In this document: one piece after another, positions 22,956 through 31,339 of the stretch
Numbering within the stretch: position 1 is the stretch's first letter
Layout of the letters: each line of letters starts with the position of its first letter
Source: Bog-159 sp963707465
GTDB lineage: Bacteria; Acidobacteriota; Terriglobia; Bryobacterales; Bryobacteraceae
DNA: 64,000 nt
Direction of reading: 5' to 3'
Assembly: GCA_963707465.1 (NCBI GenBank)
Contig: CAVPQK010000015.1
Span: 1,240,001 to 1,304,000 of the forward strand
Notes under the pieces: generated by a model
Seen by the model: only the letters and a program-made list of their open reading frames with translations
Told to the model about the DNA's origin: nothing
The model's database searches: none
Position numbers and translations under genes: made by a program

Positions 22956-23653
22956 CAGACTCCTTGGGCCAATGGTTCAATTGCAGCCGGCAGCAGGTCC
23001 GCGAAGAGGAAGCCATCCGCATCGCGCAATTCGCCCGCGGCGACCGGTATGGGATAGCGGAACATAGGACCGGCGTAAGCAAAGGTGTGGAACTCGCCAT
23101 TCTCGCCGCAGGGATCGGCTGCGGGCGGCAGGTCCGCGAGCAGCGCCTCGTCGAACTCGCGGCCGGCGAAGCTGGCGTCGAGCTGCTTTTTATCCACGCA
23201 GGTGATTCTGGCGCGGAGTCCGGCGCGGATCATCTCCTGCGCCAGATCGCGCGTGGGGATCTCCCAGAGCGGAAATAGCGGCTCCAACCCGGTACAGGCC
23301 AACGCGCGTTCGCGGTAAGCGCGCACGTCGCGCAAGAACAGATCGCCAAACGCGATGGCTTCGATGCCATCCGCCACCGCGGCCCGGCATGCTTCGGCCA
23401 TCAGGGACTCGTACTCGCGATTGGAACAGGGCCAGGGAAGCTCGACCGCGCGTAAGGGAAGACCCGCCGCGGCGGCCTGCGCCTCAACCAGCGTGCGGCG
23501 CACGGCGTGCATGGCCACGCGATCCGCAACATGGTTGAAGGTGGTGAGCAAGCCGACGATTTGCGCGTGCATCCGGGGGCCGGAGGTTCGCATCTGGTGC
23601 AAGGCCCAAGCGCTATCCTTGCCGCTCGACCAGGAAAGAAGCGCGCGCTTCAA
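22955..23653 (-). CDS. PP-loop ATPase of the Dph6/COG2102 group
   Basis: 232 aa from a TTG at 23653, two bases after the previous gene's stop; no in-frame ATG precedes the PP-loop. The loop LLSWSSGKDSAWALHQ at residues 5-20 binds ATP. GIEAIAFGDLFLRDVRAYRE, GLEPLFPLWEIPTRDLA and NGEFHTFAYAGPMF are typical of diphthine-ammonia-ligase-like enzymes. Bacteria lack diphthamide, so the target must differ. Position between a B12 adenosyltransferase and a B12-binding protein suggests a cobalamin-linked amidation or salvage role; this is inference. Confidence 0.82.
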   Translation of the reverse strand: MKRALLSWSSGKDSAWALHQMRTSGPRMHAQIVGLLTTFNHVADRVAMHAVRRTLVEAQAAAAGLPLRAVELPWPCSNREYESLMAEACRAAVADGIEAIAFGDLFLRDVRAYRERALACTGLEPLFPLWEIPTRDLAQEMIRAGLRARITCVDKKQLDASFAGREFDEALLADLPPAADPCGENGEFHTFAYAGPMFRYPIPVAAGELRDADGFLFADLLPAAIEPLAQGV

Positions 23654-23655
23654 GC

Positions 23656-24183
23656 TTAAGCCAGTGCGGGAACCCGCTCGGCGGTGCGCAGCGTGCGGCT
23701 CAACCATGCGTGCAGGCCGAACAGAATGCCGGAATAAACCAGATCGCCAGCCAGGGTGCGCCCGAAGAACGGAATGGCCTGGGTGAAGCACAGCATCAGG
23801 CCGGAAAACGTATGCGGGTAGAAGTGGCCCAGCCAGGTGCCGAAGTTGGAGATGACGAAGAACTGCGCACTGCAGATCACGCACGCCGCGCCGATGCGGA
23901 GCGGGCTCTCGGTCGATTGCAGGCTCCGGCCGATCCACACGCTGATCATGAAACTGAAATAGACGAACGGCGTGGCGATGGAGTAACCTCCCAGCAGCGG
24001 GTCGGTTACGGCCATCAACAACAGCGGAAGCGCGAAGGCCTGCCAGCCGCGCAGGCGGGCACCGGCGTAAAGGCTCATGCCGCCCACCGGAGCAAAGTTC
24101 GGCGGATGCGGCAGCAGACGGAGGATCGCTCCCGCTATCGTCAGACTCAGGGCCAAAGGCCGAACGTTATTTCCTCGATCCAT
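23656..24183 (-). CDS. DUF6580-like multi-pass membrane protein (possible transporter S-component)
   Basis: 175 aa with five or six hydrophobic segments. The N-terminal LRLLPHPPNFAPVGGMSLYAGARL is the motif I associate with DUF6580/ECF S-component-like proteins. AAGGAG lies at good distance before the ATG. It sits 9 bp after the adenosyltransferase and 2 bp before the PP-loop gene, in a cobalamin context, so corrinoid uptake is a reasonable guess. No ABC transporter genes (BtuC/BtuD) are adjacent. Confidence 0.7.
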   Translation of the reverse strand: MDRGNNVRPLALSLTIAGAILRLLPHPPNFAPVGGMSLYAGARLRGWQAFALPLLLMAVTDPLLGGYSIATPFVYFSFMISVWIGRSLQSTESPLRIGAACVICSAQFFVISNFGTWLGHFYPHTFSGLMLCFTQAIPFFGRTLAGDLVYSGILFGLHAWLSRTLRTAERVPALA

Positions 24184-24192
24184 GGTCTCTCC

Positions 24193-24825
24193 TTACTCTG
24201 ATAGTGTACCGCCGGTTGGTTCGCCGCCGCTAGCGGCGCGATTGGGCTCCCACAGGGTCTCGGGAGCGCCGCTCAGGCGGCTGGCCCAGCGGCTCCAGAC
24301 AAAAAAAGCGTCGCCCAGGCGGTTCAGATACTGCACAGCTTCCGCGGGGACCGGTTCTTCGCGCGCCAGCGCCGTGACCTGGCGCTCGGCGCGGCGGCAC
24401 ACGGTGCGGCAAACATGCAGTTCCGCATTGAGCCGCGAGCCGCCGGGCAGCACAAACGATCGCAGCGGCGGCAGGACTTCATTCGCCCGATCCATTTCCT
24501 CTTCCAGCCGGGCGATTTCCGCGGCGGTGATGCGCGCTTGACGCGGATGCACATCCTCGGGCAGCGTGGCGAGGATGGATCCCAGGTTGAACAGCTCGTG
24601 CTGCACGCGCAGCAGAATGCCCCTTAGGTCGCCAGCGGCGCTTTCGCGCGCCAATCCGACGAAGGCGTTCAACTCGTCGACGGTGCCGTAGGCTTCGATG
24701 CGCCGGGAATCCTTGGGCACGCGCTGGCCGCCCGCCAGGCTGGTGTCACCCGCGTCGCCCTGGCGGGTGTAGACGCGATTGATGGCCACGCGCGGTTGGT
24801 CGAATTTAGGTTCCATAGGCTCCAT
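24193..24825 (-). CDS. pduO: ATP:cob(I)alamin adenosyltransferase, PduO type
   Basis: 210 aa from the ATG at 24825; GTG at 24846 and ATG at 24816 are also possible starts. Makes adenosylcobalamin from cob(I)alamin and ATP. Seen: VYTRQGDAGDTSLAGGQRVPKDSRRIEAYGTVDELNAFVG (ATP site), FVLPGGSRLNAELHVCRTVCRRAER (the conserved Arg-rich helix) and YLNRLGDAFFVWSR. The C-terminus is somewhat longer than usual. First gene of the cobalamin cassette. No riboswitch is visible upstream. Confidence 0.92.
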   Translation of the reverse strand: MEPMEPKFDQPRVAINRVYTRQGDAGDTSLAGGQRVPKDSRRIEAYGTVDELNAFVGLARESAAGDLRGILLRVQHELFNLGSILATLPEDVHPRQARITAAEIARLEEEMDRANEVLPPLRSFVLPGGSRLNAELHVCRTVCRRAERQVTALAREEPVPAEAVQYLNRLGDAFFVWSRWASRLSGAPETLWEPNRAASGGEPTGGTLSE

Positions 24826-24882
24826 GTGCACGGGCGCCAATGCCACTTAGTTTTTCCGACAGCCGGAATTTCTGGGCGAATA

Positions 24883-24934
24883 GTGGGGCACGGGGCGGCC
24901 TGAGAGGCCGCCGCAGGCCGAGGGCCTGCCCCAC
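24883..24934. repeat. modular palindromic intergenic repeat, copy 4
   Basis: GTGGGGCA, then GGGGCGGCCT-GAG-AGGCCGCC, then GCAGGCC-GAG-GGCCTGC and CCCAC. The outer GTGGGGCA and TGCCCCAC also pair, so the whole unit can fold as one branched structure. Confidence 0.85.
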
Positions 24935-25002
24935 AATCAGGATACATCGGGGACGGCCCTCGCTGCTATGATGGAATCAACTTCAGTCAGAATGGGTGAG
25001 CC

Positions 25003-25212
25003 ATGAACATTGAGGAAAGCCTGGAAAAACTTGCCGAACGTCATGAAGCTTTGACGCAAGCCGTGGATCTACTGGCGGGGATGCTACAGGAAAACGAACG
25101 GCGCATGGCGCAGGTGCTGGATGCCATCAACCGACTGGCGAATATCGCGGAAGCGCACGACGTCAGGCTGGACGATCAGGAGCACCCTCCGGACGAATCC
25201 AGCGCGGCTTAA
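25003..25212 (+). CDS. small coiled-coil hypothetical protein
   Basis: 69 aa, almost entirely predicted coiled coil: LEKLAERHEALTQAVDLLAGM, then NERRMAQVLDAINRLANIA. An acidic tail follows. GGGTGAG precedes the ATG. It ends 11 bp before the TPR-thioredoxin gene and is probably co-transcribed with it. No family name. Confidence 0.65.
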   Translation: MNIEESLEKLAERHEALTQAVDLLAGMLQENERRMAQVLDAINRLANIAEAHDVRLDDQEHPPDESSAA

Positions 25213-25223
25213 GGAGCAGTCAG

Positions 25224-27352
25224 ATGCGAATCCGCGCGCTTTGCGCGTTATTGCTGGCTTGGCTGCCGCACCGACTGCCGGGCCAGGCGACGGACTGGTG
25301 CACACCATCGCCCGAGGTGCAGGCGGCTCTCGACCAGTTGCCCGGCACGCTGCCGGGGGAACTGGACTGGCAATACGAGCAGAAACACCTGGCCGCCATT
25401 CAAGCGTTACTGACCCGCTTTCCGGGCGATCTGTCGCTGCAACGGGCCTATATCCAGTCGGCTTACAGGAGGGCCGACAGAGATAAGGCGATGGCTAATT
25501 ATAAGGCGCGGTACGAAAGCAATCCGGACGATCCGGTGGCCGCGTACTTATATGCCGCCACGATCGTGGGCCGCCAGTCCGGGCAGGCCATCAAGATCCT
25601 GGACGGGGCGCTCAAGAAGAATCCCCAGTTTCCCTGGCCGCATTATTCGCTCGCCTCGATTTACGCAACGCCGGTATTCCAGAACAAGGATGAGAAGCTG
25701 AAACATGTGAAGGCGTTCCTGGCGGCCTGCCCCGAGTCACTGGACGGCTACCAGGAACTTACCTCCATGGACGATAAGGAATTGCTGGCGCGCTATGCAA
25801 CGAAGCTGCGCTCCCTGATCGAGGCACGCACGGACATGGAAGCCATCCGCGCGTATATGACGCTCTGGTCGATCGAGTTCAAGGCGCACCCCATGGGCGA
25901 ATACGACGGCGTGCGAAGCAAGTCAGCGAGGACCTGAAGCGCATCCGGGCCCTGAATTGGAAGGATAAGCGCGGTTGGCTTTACACCCTCGAACGGGGCT
26001 ACACGCTGGTGAATGACCAGGAGCAGGCCGACTGGGCCCGCGATGAGCGTTTCGGCCGTTGGGAGCCGTTTGTGCCCGGGTCTGCCGCGAAGTGGTCCAA
26101 GGACCATACGCGGCCGCAGAAGGACGACGCCGCGGGCAAGAAAACCGCATTCTATGCGGAGCTGTTGAAACAGACCGCAGGGTGGTTGGAGGAAAGCCCG
26201 AAGTCGGCCGACGTTTGGTGGTTGCGGCTGGAAGCCATGGAGCATCTCGACGACGCCGGTGCTGCCGATGTTGCCGCGGTATCGGACCGATATCTCTCGC
26301 TGCTCGAGAGCCAGGCGGGGCCGGACGGAGTGGATTCCGACCCGTATTTCAACGTCGCGCGCGTGCTTTCCGAGAAGCACCTGCAGCCTGAGCGCGTCCT
26401 GGAACTGGCCGGAAAGGGCCTGGCGCAAGCGAAGATTGAAGACTCGGAGCCCATGTACGACGGATACGCCACGAAGGACGGCCTTCTGGAGTCCAACTTT
26501 TATAATTCACTTCACCCGATGAAAGGCTCGGAGTTCGAGGTTGAGGCGTATATCCAACTGAAGCAGGCCGGCAAGGCCCGCCTGGCGTTGACGCGAATGG
26601 AAGACGAGCTACAGGCTACGAAGGCTCTGGTGGGAGATAAGGCGGAGTTCAAGAAGGAGTACACGGGCCGGCTGGCTACCTGGTGGGGGCTGATGGCGCG
26701 CACGGCCGAGCTGCAAAATCACGAGCAGGACGCCATGGCGTTCTACGAGCATGCCCTGATCGAGCGCCTGGAATCGCAGCAAATGCCGGAAACCGGGATG
26801 CCCGACGAAGTGGGGGAGAATGCGCGGCGGCTCTTCACCAAACTGGGCGGGTCGAACGACGCCTGGCAGATCTGGTACGGAAGCCGCGCCGACAATCTGG
26901 CCAGCCACGCCACGCTCACTTGGGAAGACGCCAACGAGCCGCTGCCTGCGTTCGCGCTTCCAGACCTGACAGGCAAGATATGGACCCAGGAGTCATTGAA
27001 GGGCAAAGTGACCTTCTTGAACTTCTGGGCGTCCTGGTGAGGTTATTGCCGCGAGGAGTTGCCTCGCCTGCAGAAATTGATGGAGAAGTGCAAGGACCGT
27101 CCCGACGTACAGTTCGTAACCCTAAACATGGATGAGAATCCCGGGTTGATCGCGCCGTTTCTGAGCGAAAAGAAGCTGGCGTTGACGGTGGTTCCGGCTT
27201 ACGGCTTCGTGGAAGACACGCTCAAGGTGCGCGGGATACCTCAAAACTGGATCGTGGATTCGAGCGGTGTAGTGAAGCTTAAGGGAGTCGGCTACGATGC
27301 CACGGAGAAGTGGGAAACCGGGATGATGGATGCGATCGCGAAGGTGAAATAG
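25224..27352 (+). CDS. secreted TPR-TlpA thioredoxin protein with in-frame UGA at the active site and one frameshift (candidate selenoprotein)
   Basis: Reconstructed as one gene of about 709 codons. ATG 25224 has AAGGAG upstream and starts a signal peptide; TPR-like helices follow (to about 600). Near 25914-25919 the reading frame shifts: frame one stops at 25937, while a continuous homologous-looking text (QVSEDLKRIRALNWKDKRGWLYTLERGYTL) goes on in the next frame. That frame runs to TGA at 27038, reading TFLNFWASW-UGA-GYCREELPRL, and continues in the same frame to TAG at 27352. In every TlpA/thioredoxin the residue at the TGA is the first Cys of WCxxC, so UGA replaces a Cys in a UxxC motif. 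A hairpin follows at once (27041-27078). Known: UxxC redox selenoproteins exist. Alternative: pseudogene with two lesions, or sequencing errors. Confidence 0.6.
27041..27078 (+). promoter_or_regulatory. candidate bacterial SECIS hairpin
   Basis: Starts on the base after the in-frame UGA (27038-27040). Upper stem GCGAGG (27051-27056) with CCTCGC (27062-27067), apical loop AGUUG (27057-27061). Below an internal loop (C50 against C68/U69), TGC 27047-27049 pairs with GCA 27070-27072, and weaker G-U/A-U pairs reach 27041/27078. The loop begins 17 nt after UGA and has G as its second base, which fits the known bacterial SECIS pattern. Folding was done by eye. Confidence 0.55.
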
Positions 27353-27432
27353 GGGCGCGCCAGTTATCTTCCGATAGCAGTTACTTCGCCGCGAATTCAT
27401 GACAGACTGGAGCGTGAAACTCTGTCACGCAG

Positions 27433-28416
27433 ATGTCTCACACCGATTGTTTCCGGGCATTGGGCGTTGCCCCTGATGCCTCGTGGGAAGAGGTCCGGCA
27501 GGCCTATAAAGATCTTGTGCGCGTTTGGCATCCGGATCGATTTCAGTCCGATCCGAAGTTACGCGAGAGGGCCGAGCAGCGCCTACAGAAGATTAACGAA
27601 GCGTACGGGGCGCTGAAGAATTCGGCGGAATTCAGAGGGTACGCCGCGGAACCGGCGCCTCCGCCCGCATCTCCGAAGCCCGCTGTGGAATCTTGTCCGC
27701 CGCCGCGCCGCGGTCTGCAATTTCGTTGGCCGTTAGGGATCGCCTGGTTGGGTTTGTTGTGCCTGCCGCTGGTGCTGGGCAGCGTGGCGGTGCAGGCTCT
27801 GCGGGCTCCGGACCTGGATTCCGTTCTGGTTCGAGCCAGCCAGCCGAGACCGGTGATGCTGATGCCTTCGCGGTTCATCGACCCGCCGGACGGCAGGCGC
27901 GCCACGGCCGAGGAGTTGTCCGCATGGGCGCGCGGCGAGGCGGCGGACATGATGAGGGCGATCGCTAAGCCGTCGGCGGGCGCGCCGCGCGCTGTGGCAG
28001 CGCGACCAGACGATGTAGCTCCACGCGATCCGCCGCGCCATCGGGACGCCCAGGTTTCGCCGGTGTTGCCGGTGAATGGGACTGAAATGCTATGGACCCG
28101 GAGATCGGGCGCGGGCGAGTTTTGGGTCTCGAACGAGACCAGCCGCGATGCGCTCGCCACGCTGGTCGAATCGCACACGGCCGGGCCGCTGCGAGCCATC
28201 TATATCCAGGCGAAGAGCAAGGTATGCATGCGGAATATCGCGCCTGGAGTGTACGATCTGATGGCGGAGGTGGGGGAGGATTGGGACCCGAGCCATATGC
28301 GCTTTCGCGCCGGGCGCCAGGCGCTGAACAGGAGCGGGCCGTTTCAGTGCATCGACGTGAGTACGGCGCAGGGCACCTCCGGCTGCAGGTATGACGTGGT
28401 GCTGAGGGCCCGCTGA
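27433..28416 (+). CDS. J-domain (DnaJ-like) membrane protein
   Basis: 327 aa. Residues 5-70 form a J domain (CFRALGVAPDASWEEVRQAYKDLVRVWHPDRF) with the HPD motif that stimulates DnaK. A Pro-rich linker leads to one membrane segment (about 99-117, WLGLLCLPLVLGSVAVQAL), then a low-complexity stretch and a C-terminal beta-rich domain with Cys residues (GPFQCIDVSTAQGTSGCRYDVVLRA). The J domain lies in the cytosol and the tail probably in the periplasm. No Zn finger or DnaJ C-terminal domain, so it is a type III J-protein. Confidence 0.85.
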   Translation: MSHTDCFRALGVAPDASWEEVRQAYKDLVRVWHPDRFQSDPKLRERAEQRLQKINEAYGALKNSAEFRGYAAEPAPPPASPKPAVESCPPPRRGLQFRWPLGIAWLGLLCLPLVLGSVAVQALRAPDLDSVLVRASQPRPVMLMPSRFIDPPDGRRATAEELSAWARGEAADMMRAIAKPSAGAPRAVAARPDDVAPRDPPRHRDAQVSPVLPVNGTEMLWTRRSGAGEFWVSNETSRDALATLVESHTAGPLRAIYIQAKSKVCMRNIAPGVYDLMAEVGEDWDPSHMRFRAGRQALNRSGPFQCIDVSTAQGTSGCRYDVVLRAR

Positions 28417-28442
28417 AAGTAAGTTTAACCAAGGAGCATCAG

Positions 28443-28928
28443 ATGCAGGCCAAGACAATCGCTTTCCGTATGTTGGTGGCTGCCGTGCTGTGCGGCGCTA
28501 TCGGCCAGGCGTCCGCGAAACCGAATTTCACGGGCGAATGGAAAATGAACTCCGCCAGGAGCAACTTCGCTCCGCTGCCGGCGCCGGACACGATGGTGCG
28601 CACCATCAGCCAACACGACTCTCAATTGAAGATCAAGACGACCCAGTTTGGCCAGCAGCGCGAAATCGTGACCGAGCTCGCGTACACCACGGATGGCGCG
28701 AAATGCAAGAATGTGATCCGCGGGCAGGAGTTCACCGCCACGGCTGTTTGGGACGGCGATACGCTGGTGATCGAAAGCAAGCGCGAGGTGCAGGGGATGG
28801 AAATCGTGCAGCGGGAGAGCTGGAGCCTTTCCGGGGACGGGCAAACCCTCACGATCGTCAATCATGTGGTGACGCCGCAGGGCGCGTTCGACGTTACCAT
28901 CGTTTTGGAGAAGCAACAGGTTAGTTAG
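28443..28928 (+). CDS. secreted small beta-barrel-like hypothetical protein
   Basis: 161 aa, signal peptide (FRMLVAAVLCGAIGQASA), then PNFTGEWKMNSARSNFAPLPAPDTMVRTISQHDSQLKIKTTQ. The NFTGEWKMNxxxS start and alternating strands (TATAVWDGDTLVIESKRE, ESWSLSGDGQTLTIVNHV) recall a lipocalin-like family that is abundant in Acidobacteria. Function unknown. AAGGAG precedes the ATG. Tail overlaps the convergent btuB-like stop by 4 bp. Confidence 0.75.
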   Translation: MQAKTIAFRMLVAAVLCGAIGQASAKPNFTGEWKMNSARSNFAPLPAPDTMVRTISQHDSQLKIKTTQFGQQREIVTELAYTTDGAKCKNVIRGQEFTATAVWDGDTLVIESKREVQGMEIVQRESWSLSGDGQTLTIVNHVVTPQGAFDVTIVLEKQQVS

Positions 28929-31102
28929 CGCGCTAACGTCCACTTCAATCCAGTGACGAAGTTCAGCTTTGGCGCAGGATATCCCAGAACTTCCTCGTAA
29001 GACTGATTCAGCGCATTGCGCAGGTTTCCATATGCGGTCAGTCCTTTCGCGAGGCGGATATTCAGGTTGATGCCGATGTCCACAAATCCGCGGTCGGGGT
29101 AGAGGCCCGCCGACGCGCCGTAGGTCGGATCTACATCGAGGTCGGAGCCGCGAAAGTAACCAGTCAGATTCGCCGAGACCCGCCCGCGGCTGAAAGTTGA
29201 TACGAACGAGCCGGAATTCGCGGGCCGCCGGATGAGCTCCTGGCCCACCGAGAAAGGAATCGGCGCGAGGCCCGTCGAGCCATTCAGCGACAGCACCTCC
29301 GAATCGAGATAGGTGTAAGATCCTGTCACCGACATCCAGCGCGCCGGCCGGTAACGCGCCGATAGCTCCGCGCCCTGCGCCCGTGCGTTCGACAGGTTGT
29401 CGGTCTGGTAGGCGCTCAGCACGGCCAGGTTGCCGCCCAGCGAGACGATCAGATCGTAGAACCGGTTGTAGAAATAAGTCGCGTCCAGCAACAGCTTGCC
29501 GCCAAACACGCGCTGCTCCACGCCAAAGTCGAAGCTGGCGGTGCGCTCGGGTTTCAGCGCCGGATTATTGGTAAACGCGAGTTCCAACCCCGCGGGAGGG
29601 CGGATGCCCGTGCCGAACGAGCTGTGCAGCCGCGTGTCATGAAGCACATAGGTGGCCGCCAGCTTGGGATTGACTTTGGCGACGGTATTGGCCGGAAATG
29701 CCGGCCGTCCGTCGCTTAGATCCTCCGGGATGAACGGGGTGGCGATGATCTCGCCGCGCACGCCGGCGTTGATGAAGAGGTGGCTGCCAAACTGGAAACG
29801 ATTCTCCCAGTAGATGCCCGCGTCATCCCGCTTAATGGGAAACGAGTTGTTGTTGTCGTCGGCGATGTAAGTGTTCTTGACTTCCTCGCGCGCCAGACTG
29901 ACGCCGAATGCGGCCGTATACCAGGGCGCGATGCTGACGATGCTGCGCGTTTCGAACTGGCCGCGCAGGTCCTTTTCGTAGCTGAATCCGTAAGGGCTGG
30001 TATAGCCGCTGTTTTCGAGAAAGAAACTGCCGAACGTCTCCTGGCGGAAGCGCGAGGAGAAATCGATCTGGTGATGCAGGAAGTAGTCGGAAAAATCGTT
30101 CTTGTCGCGGCTGATGGTGTCGATTCCGGGGTAATCGTTGCCCGGATCGGAACCGTAGGGGCCGGGATCGCCCACATCATTGGCATTGTAATCGCCGCCG
30201 AAGGACAGGCTTTGCTTGGCGAACGAACGGGTGACGTGCAGCGCCACGTTGTCATTGCGATAGTCGCTGTTGGTGACCGGTCCGTTGTCTCCGAACTGCG
30301 AAGCGAATGCGGCGATGCCGAATCCCGCGAGCGTGCCGGAAGCGCCCAGGGCGAAACGGTGCTCCTGATACGTGCCCCCCTCGGCGAGCACCTCAAACTG
30401 CGGCGAATCGGCGGCTGTGCGCGTGACAAAATTCACTACGCCGCTATTGGCATAAGCGCCATAGACCGAGGATTGCGCCCCTTCGATCACCTCCACGCGA
30501 TCCAGCCAATCGGTGGGAATGTGGGCGAAGTCGAAAGCGCCGCCGACCGAATTCACGGGGACGCCGTCGATCTGCACCAGATTGAAATTGTAATCGCCGC
30601 CGCGAATGAACATGTCGGCTACGCCGCCCGGGCTGCCGGTCTGGCCGATGGTGATGCCGGGCAGGTAACGAAGCAGATCCACGGCCAGGCCTTCGTTGCG
30701 TTCGGCAATCTCCTCGCGGGGCACGATGGTGATACTGCTGCCCTGTTCGGTGAGTGGAACGTCGATGGCCGACCCCGCCACCTTCACCGAATCCACTTGC
30801 GGCGCGAGATTCAAATGCACGGTGAGCGGCTCGGTGGCAGACGCGGCGGCCAGCGGGATGTTTTTCGTCTCGAAGCCCGGCGCGGTAACCGCGAGATGCA
30901 CGCCGGCGGTTTCGGAAAGCCGCAGGTTGAAGCTGCCGGCCTGATCGGTGGTGGTTTGTTGGGCAACGCCCAAACGGTTGACGGCGGAAACCTGCGCGCC
31001 CGCGATGGCGGCGCCGGACGGGTCGAGTACGGTTCCGTGAATGGTGAACTGCGCGGCGAGGGCTGCGGGCAGGAGCCCCAGCCAGATGACCAGAAAGCGC
31101 AT
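28925..31102 (-). CDS. btuB: TonB-dependent cobalamin receptor (BtuB-type)
   Basis: 725 aa from the ATG at 31102 (signal peptide RFLVIWLGLLPAALAA). After a carboxypeptidase-like repeat domain (residues 20-100, GTVLDPSGAAIAGAQVS) comes a plug with EQGSSITIVPREEI, LLRYLPGITIGQTGSPGG, MFIRGGDYNFNLVQIDGVPVN and VEVIEGAQSSVYGAYANSGVVNFVT, then a 22-strand-type barrel ending in LNFVTGLKWTLAR. Assignment to cobalamin rests mainly on the cobalamin riboswitch just upstream. The TonB box is not evident. It complements the cobalamin cassette at 22-24.8 kb. Confidence 0.88.
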   Translation of the reverse strand: MRFLVIWLGLLPAALAAQFTIHGTVLDPSGAAIAGAQVSAVNRLGVAQQTTTDQAGSFNLRLSETAGVHLAVTAPGFETKNIPLAAASATEPLTVHLNLAPQVDSVKVAGSAIDVPLTEQGSSITIVPREEIAERNEGLAVDLLRYLPGITIGQTGSPGGVADMFIRGGDYNFNLVQIDGVPVNSVGGAFDFAHIPTDWLDRVEVIEGAQSSVYGAYANSGVVNFVTRTAADSPQFEVLAEGGTYQEHRFALGASGTLAGFGIAAFASQFGDNGPVTNSDYRNDNVALHVTRSFAKQSLSFGGDYNANDVGDPGPYGSDPGNDYPGIDTISRDKNDFSDYFLHHQIDFSSRFRQETFGSFFLENSGYTSPYGFSYEKDLRGQFETRSIVSIAPWYTAAFGVSLAREEVKNTYIADDNNNSFPIKRDDAGIYWENRFQFGSHLFINAGVRGEIIATPFIPEDLSDGRPAFPANTVAKVNPKLAATYVLHDTRLHSSFGTGIRPPAGLELAFTNNPALKPERTASFDFGVEQRVFGGKLLLDATYFYNRFYDLIVSLGGNLAVLSAYQTDNLSNARAQGAELSARYRPARWMSVTGSYTYLDSEVLSLNGSTGLAPIPFSVGQELIRRPANSGSFVSTFSRGRVSANLTGYFRGSDLDVDPTYGASAGLYPDRGFVDIGINLNIRLAKGLTAYGNLRNALNQSYEEVLGYPAPKLNFVTGLKWTLAR

Positions 31103-31106
31103 GGTA

Positions 31107-31125
31107 GGCTCCTCCCTCGAGAGCC
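31107..31125 (-). promoter_or_regulatory. hairpin hiding the btuB ribosome binding site
   Basis: On the mRNA strand GGCTC pairs with GAGCC across TCGAGGGAG; the purine-rich GGGAGGAG ribosome site is inside. It lies between the riboswitch and the ATG and is the likely expression platform (translation control). Confidence 0.6.
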
Positions 31126-31139
31126 GCAACTACGGAGTC

Positions 31140-31292
31140 TCGCCGGTCGGTCTCCTGACTTGCGCTTCCACGAACCGGTCAGCCTTCCCATCCGATCAGG
31201 ACAGTGGCTTTCAATTCGACCGGTCCTCCACGCTTACAGTGGCGGGGCCGTGCTGGATTTGCACCAGCTTCCCAAAAAAACACCGGCAATCT
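31140..31292 (-). promoter_or_regulatory. cobalamin (AdoCbl) riboswitch
   Basis: Reading the minus strand: GGGAAGCTGGTGCAAATCC, then CCCGCCACTGTAAG, AGCCACTG, GGATGGGAAGGCTGACC, and the B12 box AAGTCAGGAGACCGACCGGC at about 31143-31162. An outer P1 helix GCCGGT/ACCGGC (near 31282-31287 and 31143-31148) closes the domain. These are the conserved blocks of the cobalamin aptamer, in order. It controls btuB 40 bp downstream. Confidence 0.95.
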
Positions 31293-31339
31293 TCGAACGA
31301 ATACAGGGTAACCGCAAACGGGGCGGAAAGCAACTGTCT

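Noticed and set aside
24826..24960. Second cobalamin riboswitch before pduO
   Set aside because: I looked for the B12 box and the GCCACTG core on the minus strand and found only the palindromic repeat.
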